In this document: positions 5,758 through 7,419 of the stretch, one piece after another
How positions within the stretch are numbered: position 1 is the stretch's first letter
Layout of the letters: the number at the start of each line of letters is the position of its first letter
Source: Chryseobacterium gleum
GTDB taxonomy: Bacteria; Bacteroidota; Bacteroidia; Flavobacteriales_D; Sanyastnellaceae
Direction of reading: 5' to 3'
Length of the DNA stretch: 7,419 nucleotides
NCBI GenBank assembly: GCA_945897395.1
Contig: CAMDFE010000069.1
Location: 1-7,419, forward strand
Notes under the pieces: generated by a model
What the model saw: only the letters and a program-made list of their open reading frames with translations
What the model was told of the DNA's origin: nothing
Databases searched by the model: none
Made by a program: the position numbers and the translations under genes

Positions 5758-7419
5758 TCAAAATAAATGTTGTTCACGCATCGTACGAATTCGCGTTCCA
5801 ACTTGAATCTTTTGCAAGACCTTTTTTCCTCGAACAACTTCACCGAATTCTGTATAGCGACCATTTAAATTGGGCGTGTAAGCCAATGTAATGAACCATT
5901 GTGCGCTTTCGGTGTGCCTTCCAGCACTTGCCATACCAATATGAAGCGGCGCGAAATTATGCCCAGCAAACTCTGAAGAAATCACATAAGGCATTCCGCT
6001 CATGCCGTCACCTCTTGTGCAGCCCGCTTGGACTACAAAATTGGGAACCACTCTGTGAAATGCTATGCTGTCGTAGTAATGCTGATTGCATAACTTCAAA
6101 AGATTCGCAACGCTTTCAGGAGCATTTTTTCCGTTGAGTTTAATCACAACCATTCCCTCATCTGTCTTCAACTTCACGCTGCACGATAGGTTTTTTTTCC
6201 AATCTTTTTCAGATGGAAAAGGTGAATGATTCGTTGAAAGGAGTTCCGCTGTTAACCCATCCGTGCGAACTGAATTCAAAGTGTTCACCATTTCATTGTA
6301 GGTTTCAATGGTCTCTGCGCGTTGAAATGAAGGAAGCGTTTGCTCCAATGTTTGAATCAGAAACGTATTGCCTTTTAACTTCTCTGCTCGCTCTCTCGTC
6401 CATGTTGCAAGTAATGCCATAACTCCGGGATCTTGAGAAGTCCACAACATGGCGAACCAACCTGGAAAAAGGGTTTCGTTGAACTTGGGATTCGAGTTTC
6501 CGTATTCCAAGGCACATTCAACAATGGCGTATTGAAGAGCTGGTGGTGCGGTAAAAAATTCTTTTGAGAGTAGCGTGTCGATGAACAAATAAGAATTCGA
6601 CATTTTCTTCACCCATGAAATTCGCTCGAACAAATCTTCCGTTTCAGAATAATGAAACATGATGAAGTTCTGGGCATCGGGATGTCCCTTTTCATTCCAC
6701 ACACCCGCTAATTCTATTTGCTCATAACTGCTCTTGGGAAAGGAGTTGAGCACTTCTCTAATCTGATCGTGATTGAACTGATTGAAGTGAATGCCAGCGC
6801 GCATATAATTGAAGGCACTTGACTTCTTAAGATCTGCAAAAAATACATTCTGAATAAATGTAGAATCTTTCGAGAGGATCACCTGAACAGCGGGCTCTGA
6901 AATCTGAGCGTCTTCGTTGCAGGCTAAATCATTGAGTAACGGCCACAACTCATAACGATTGGCCAATTTCGAGAATTGAATACGGACGTATTTCGATTTT
7001 TCATTTTCAATCCAGTTTCGAACTTTTGCTTTATACATTGCATTGCTCGGTGCGTTTCCAGAAATAAAATCATAATTGGTTCTTGCAAGAACTTGGGCCA
7101 AAGCCACACGCGCTTCCTCTTCCCACTTTAATATACCGTCTTGATCTAAAATAGACTTTAGAAAATCATCTTGATTAATTCGTTTGCGTGCGGCTAAAGC
7201 CAAACATGCATATTGGTTATGGGGAAGGTCCGGATTCTGTCTGTAAGCTTCCTCGAGACGAACTCCTAATGAAGCGGTCTCGGGCAACAATTTGGCTAAG
7301 GCCATCCAGGATTCTTTGACCAAGTTCTTATCGACAGCATTTAACACAGTTGTTTGCAAGGCTTCCACACGTTGTGCATCGGAACCCTCAATTTGTCCGA
7401 GTGCATAAGCTGCGGCGGC
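5758..7419 (-). CDS. Cyclophilin-type peptidyl-prolyl isomerase with helical repeat N-terminus (5' end beyond window)
   Basis: The frame is open to the right edge, giving 553 visible residues. The GTG at 7368 is an internal codon, since AAAAYALGQIEGSDAQRVEAL reads straight through it, so the true start lies outside. Visible residues 1 to about 410 are helix-rich, and 'AAYALGQI' resembles a HEAT repeat, suggesting an alpha-solenoid. The last 140 residues (encoded by 5758-6180) are a cyclophilin domain: FHRVVPNFVVQAG, then GMASAGRHTESAQWFIT and LNGRYTEFGEVVRGKKVLQKI. In human CypA numbering, R55, F60, Q63, A101, Q111, F113 and L122 are kept, while N102 is S, W121 is N and H126 is Y. Prolyl isomerase activity is therefore likely. 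Bacteroidota encode solenoid-cyclophilin proteins of this shape that are often exported, but the signal region is not visible here. The msrA gene follows after 32 nt. Confidence 0.92.
   Translation of the reverse strand, partial: AAAAYALGQIEGSDAQRVEALQTTVLNAVDKNLVKESWMALAKLLPETASLGVRLEEAYRQNPDLPHNQYACLALAARKRINQDDFLKSILDQDGILKWEEEARVALAQVLARTNYDFISGNAPSNAMYKAKVRNWIENEKSKYVRIQFSKLANRYELWPLLNDLACNEDAQISEPAVQVILSKDSTFIQNVFFADLKKSSAFNYMRAGIHFNQFNHDQIREVLNSFPKSSYEQIELAGVWNEKGHPDAQNFIMFHYSETEDLFERISWVKKMSNSYLFIDTLLSKEFFTAPPALQYAIVECALEYGNSNPKFNETLFPGWFAMLWTSQDPGVMALLATWTRERAEKLKGNTFLIQTLEQTLPSFQRAETIETYNEMVNTLNSVRTDGLTAELLSTNHSPFPSEKDWKKNLSCSVKLKTDEGMVVIKLNGKNAPESVANLLKLCNQHYYDSIAFHRVVPNFVVQAGCTRGDGMSGMPYVISSEFAGHNFAPLHIGMASAGRHTESAQWFITLAYTPNLNGRYTEFGEVVRGKKVLQKIQVGTRIRTMREQHLF

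Noticed and set aside
5726..5761. Longer msrA starts at TTG 5761 (overlapping the isomerase stop) or ATG 5743
   Set aside because: Both put extra residues before a textbook lipoprotein signal peptide that starts exactly at ATG 5725.
5508..5891. Open plus-strand frame of 127 codons antisense to the msrA/isomerase junction
   Set aside because: It overlaps two well-supported genes on the other strand, its protein shows no recognisable domain, and it spans a gene boundary. It is a shadow frame.
6305..6517. Small minus-strand frame within the isomerase gene, and similar ones at 3243-3428 and 6924-7109
   Set aside because: They lie wholly inside well-supported coding regions in another frame of the same strand, with arginine- and serine-rich compositions typical of out-of-frame translation.
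1..7419. Mobile element, CRISPR array, tRNA/rRNA or defence-system signatures
   Set aside because: I saw no transposase or integrase motifs, no spaced direct repeats and no structured RNA gene. PIN-PhoH is a common housekeeping family and not evidence of a defence island.

Overview
The window looks like chromosomal DNA from a member of the Bacteroidota, most likely Flavobacteriales. The evidence is a type IX secretion (T9SS) C-terminal sorting domain, signal peptides ending in '-AQ', a choice-of-anchor L protein, a HEAT-like/cyclophilin fusion, AT-rich leaders without Shine-Dalgarno sequences and TAnnTTYG-like promoter elements. The species cannot be named from sequence alone. I see no RNA genes, CRISPR arrays, insertion sequences, phage genes or attachment sites.

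Layout. Positions 1-449 (minus) hold the N-terminal part of a secreted protein that runs off the left edge. A 138-bp divergent promoter region (450-587) separates it from a small plus-strand gene (588-863) for a 91-residue winged-helix-like protein of unknown role. That gene converges on a minus-strand PIN-PhoH ATPase gene (860-2197), and the two stop codons interlock in a single TTAA. A probable phoH terminator hairpin lies inside the small gene. Upstream of phoH, in minus-strand order, are a T9SS cargo protein with choice-of-anchor L and PKD-like regions (3458-5011) and, 3 nt later, a GT87-type polytopic glycosyltransferase (2273-3454). Upstream of those are a lipoprotein MsrA (5087-5725) and a cyclophilin-type peptidyl-prolyl isomerase with a long helical N-terminal region (5758 to the right edge). 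The isomerase reading frame stays open to position 7419, so its true start lies outside the window.

How the genes may work together. The isomerase and MsrA genes are 32 nt apart and both act on damaged or misfolded proteins. With MsrA predicted to be a lipoprotein, they look like an envelope protein-quality pair. The T9SS cargo and GT87 genes are tightly coupled and both concern the cell surface. PIN-PhoH is a cytoplasmic RNA-processing ATPase and seems to be transcribed from its own promoter.

This is mostly an ordinary core-genome neighbourhood. I found no convincing new defence, mobile or biosynthetic system. The items most worth a second look are the interlocked convergent stops with the embedded terminator, the T9SS-cargo/GT87 couple, and the lipoprotein MsrA next to the solenoid-cyclophilin.
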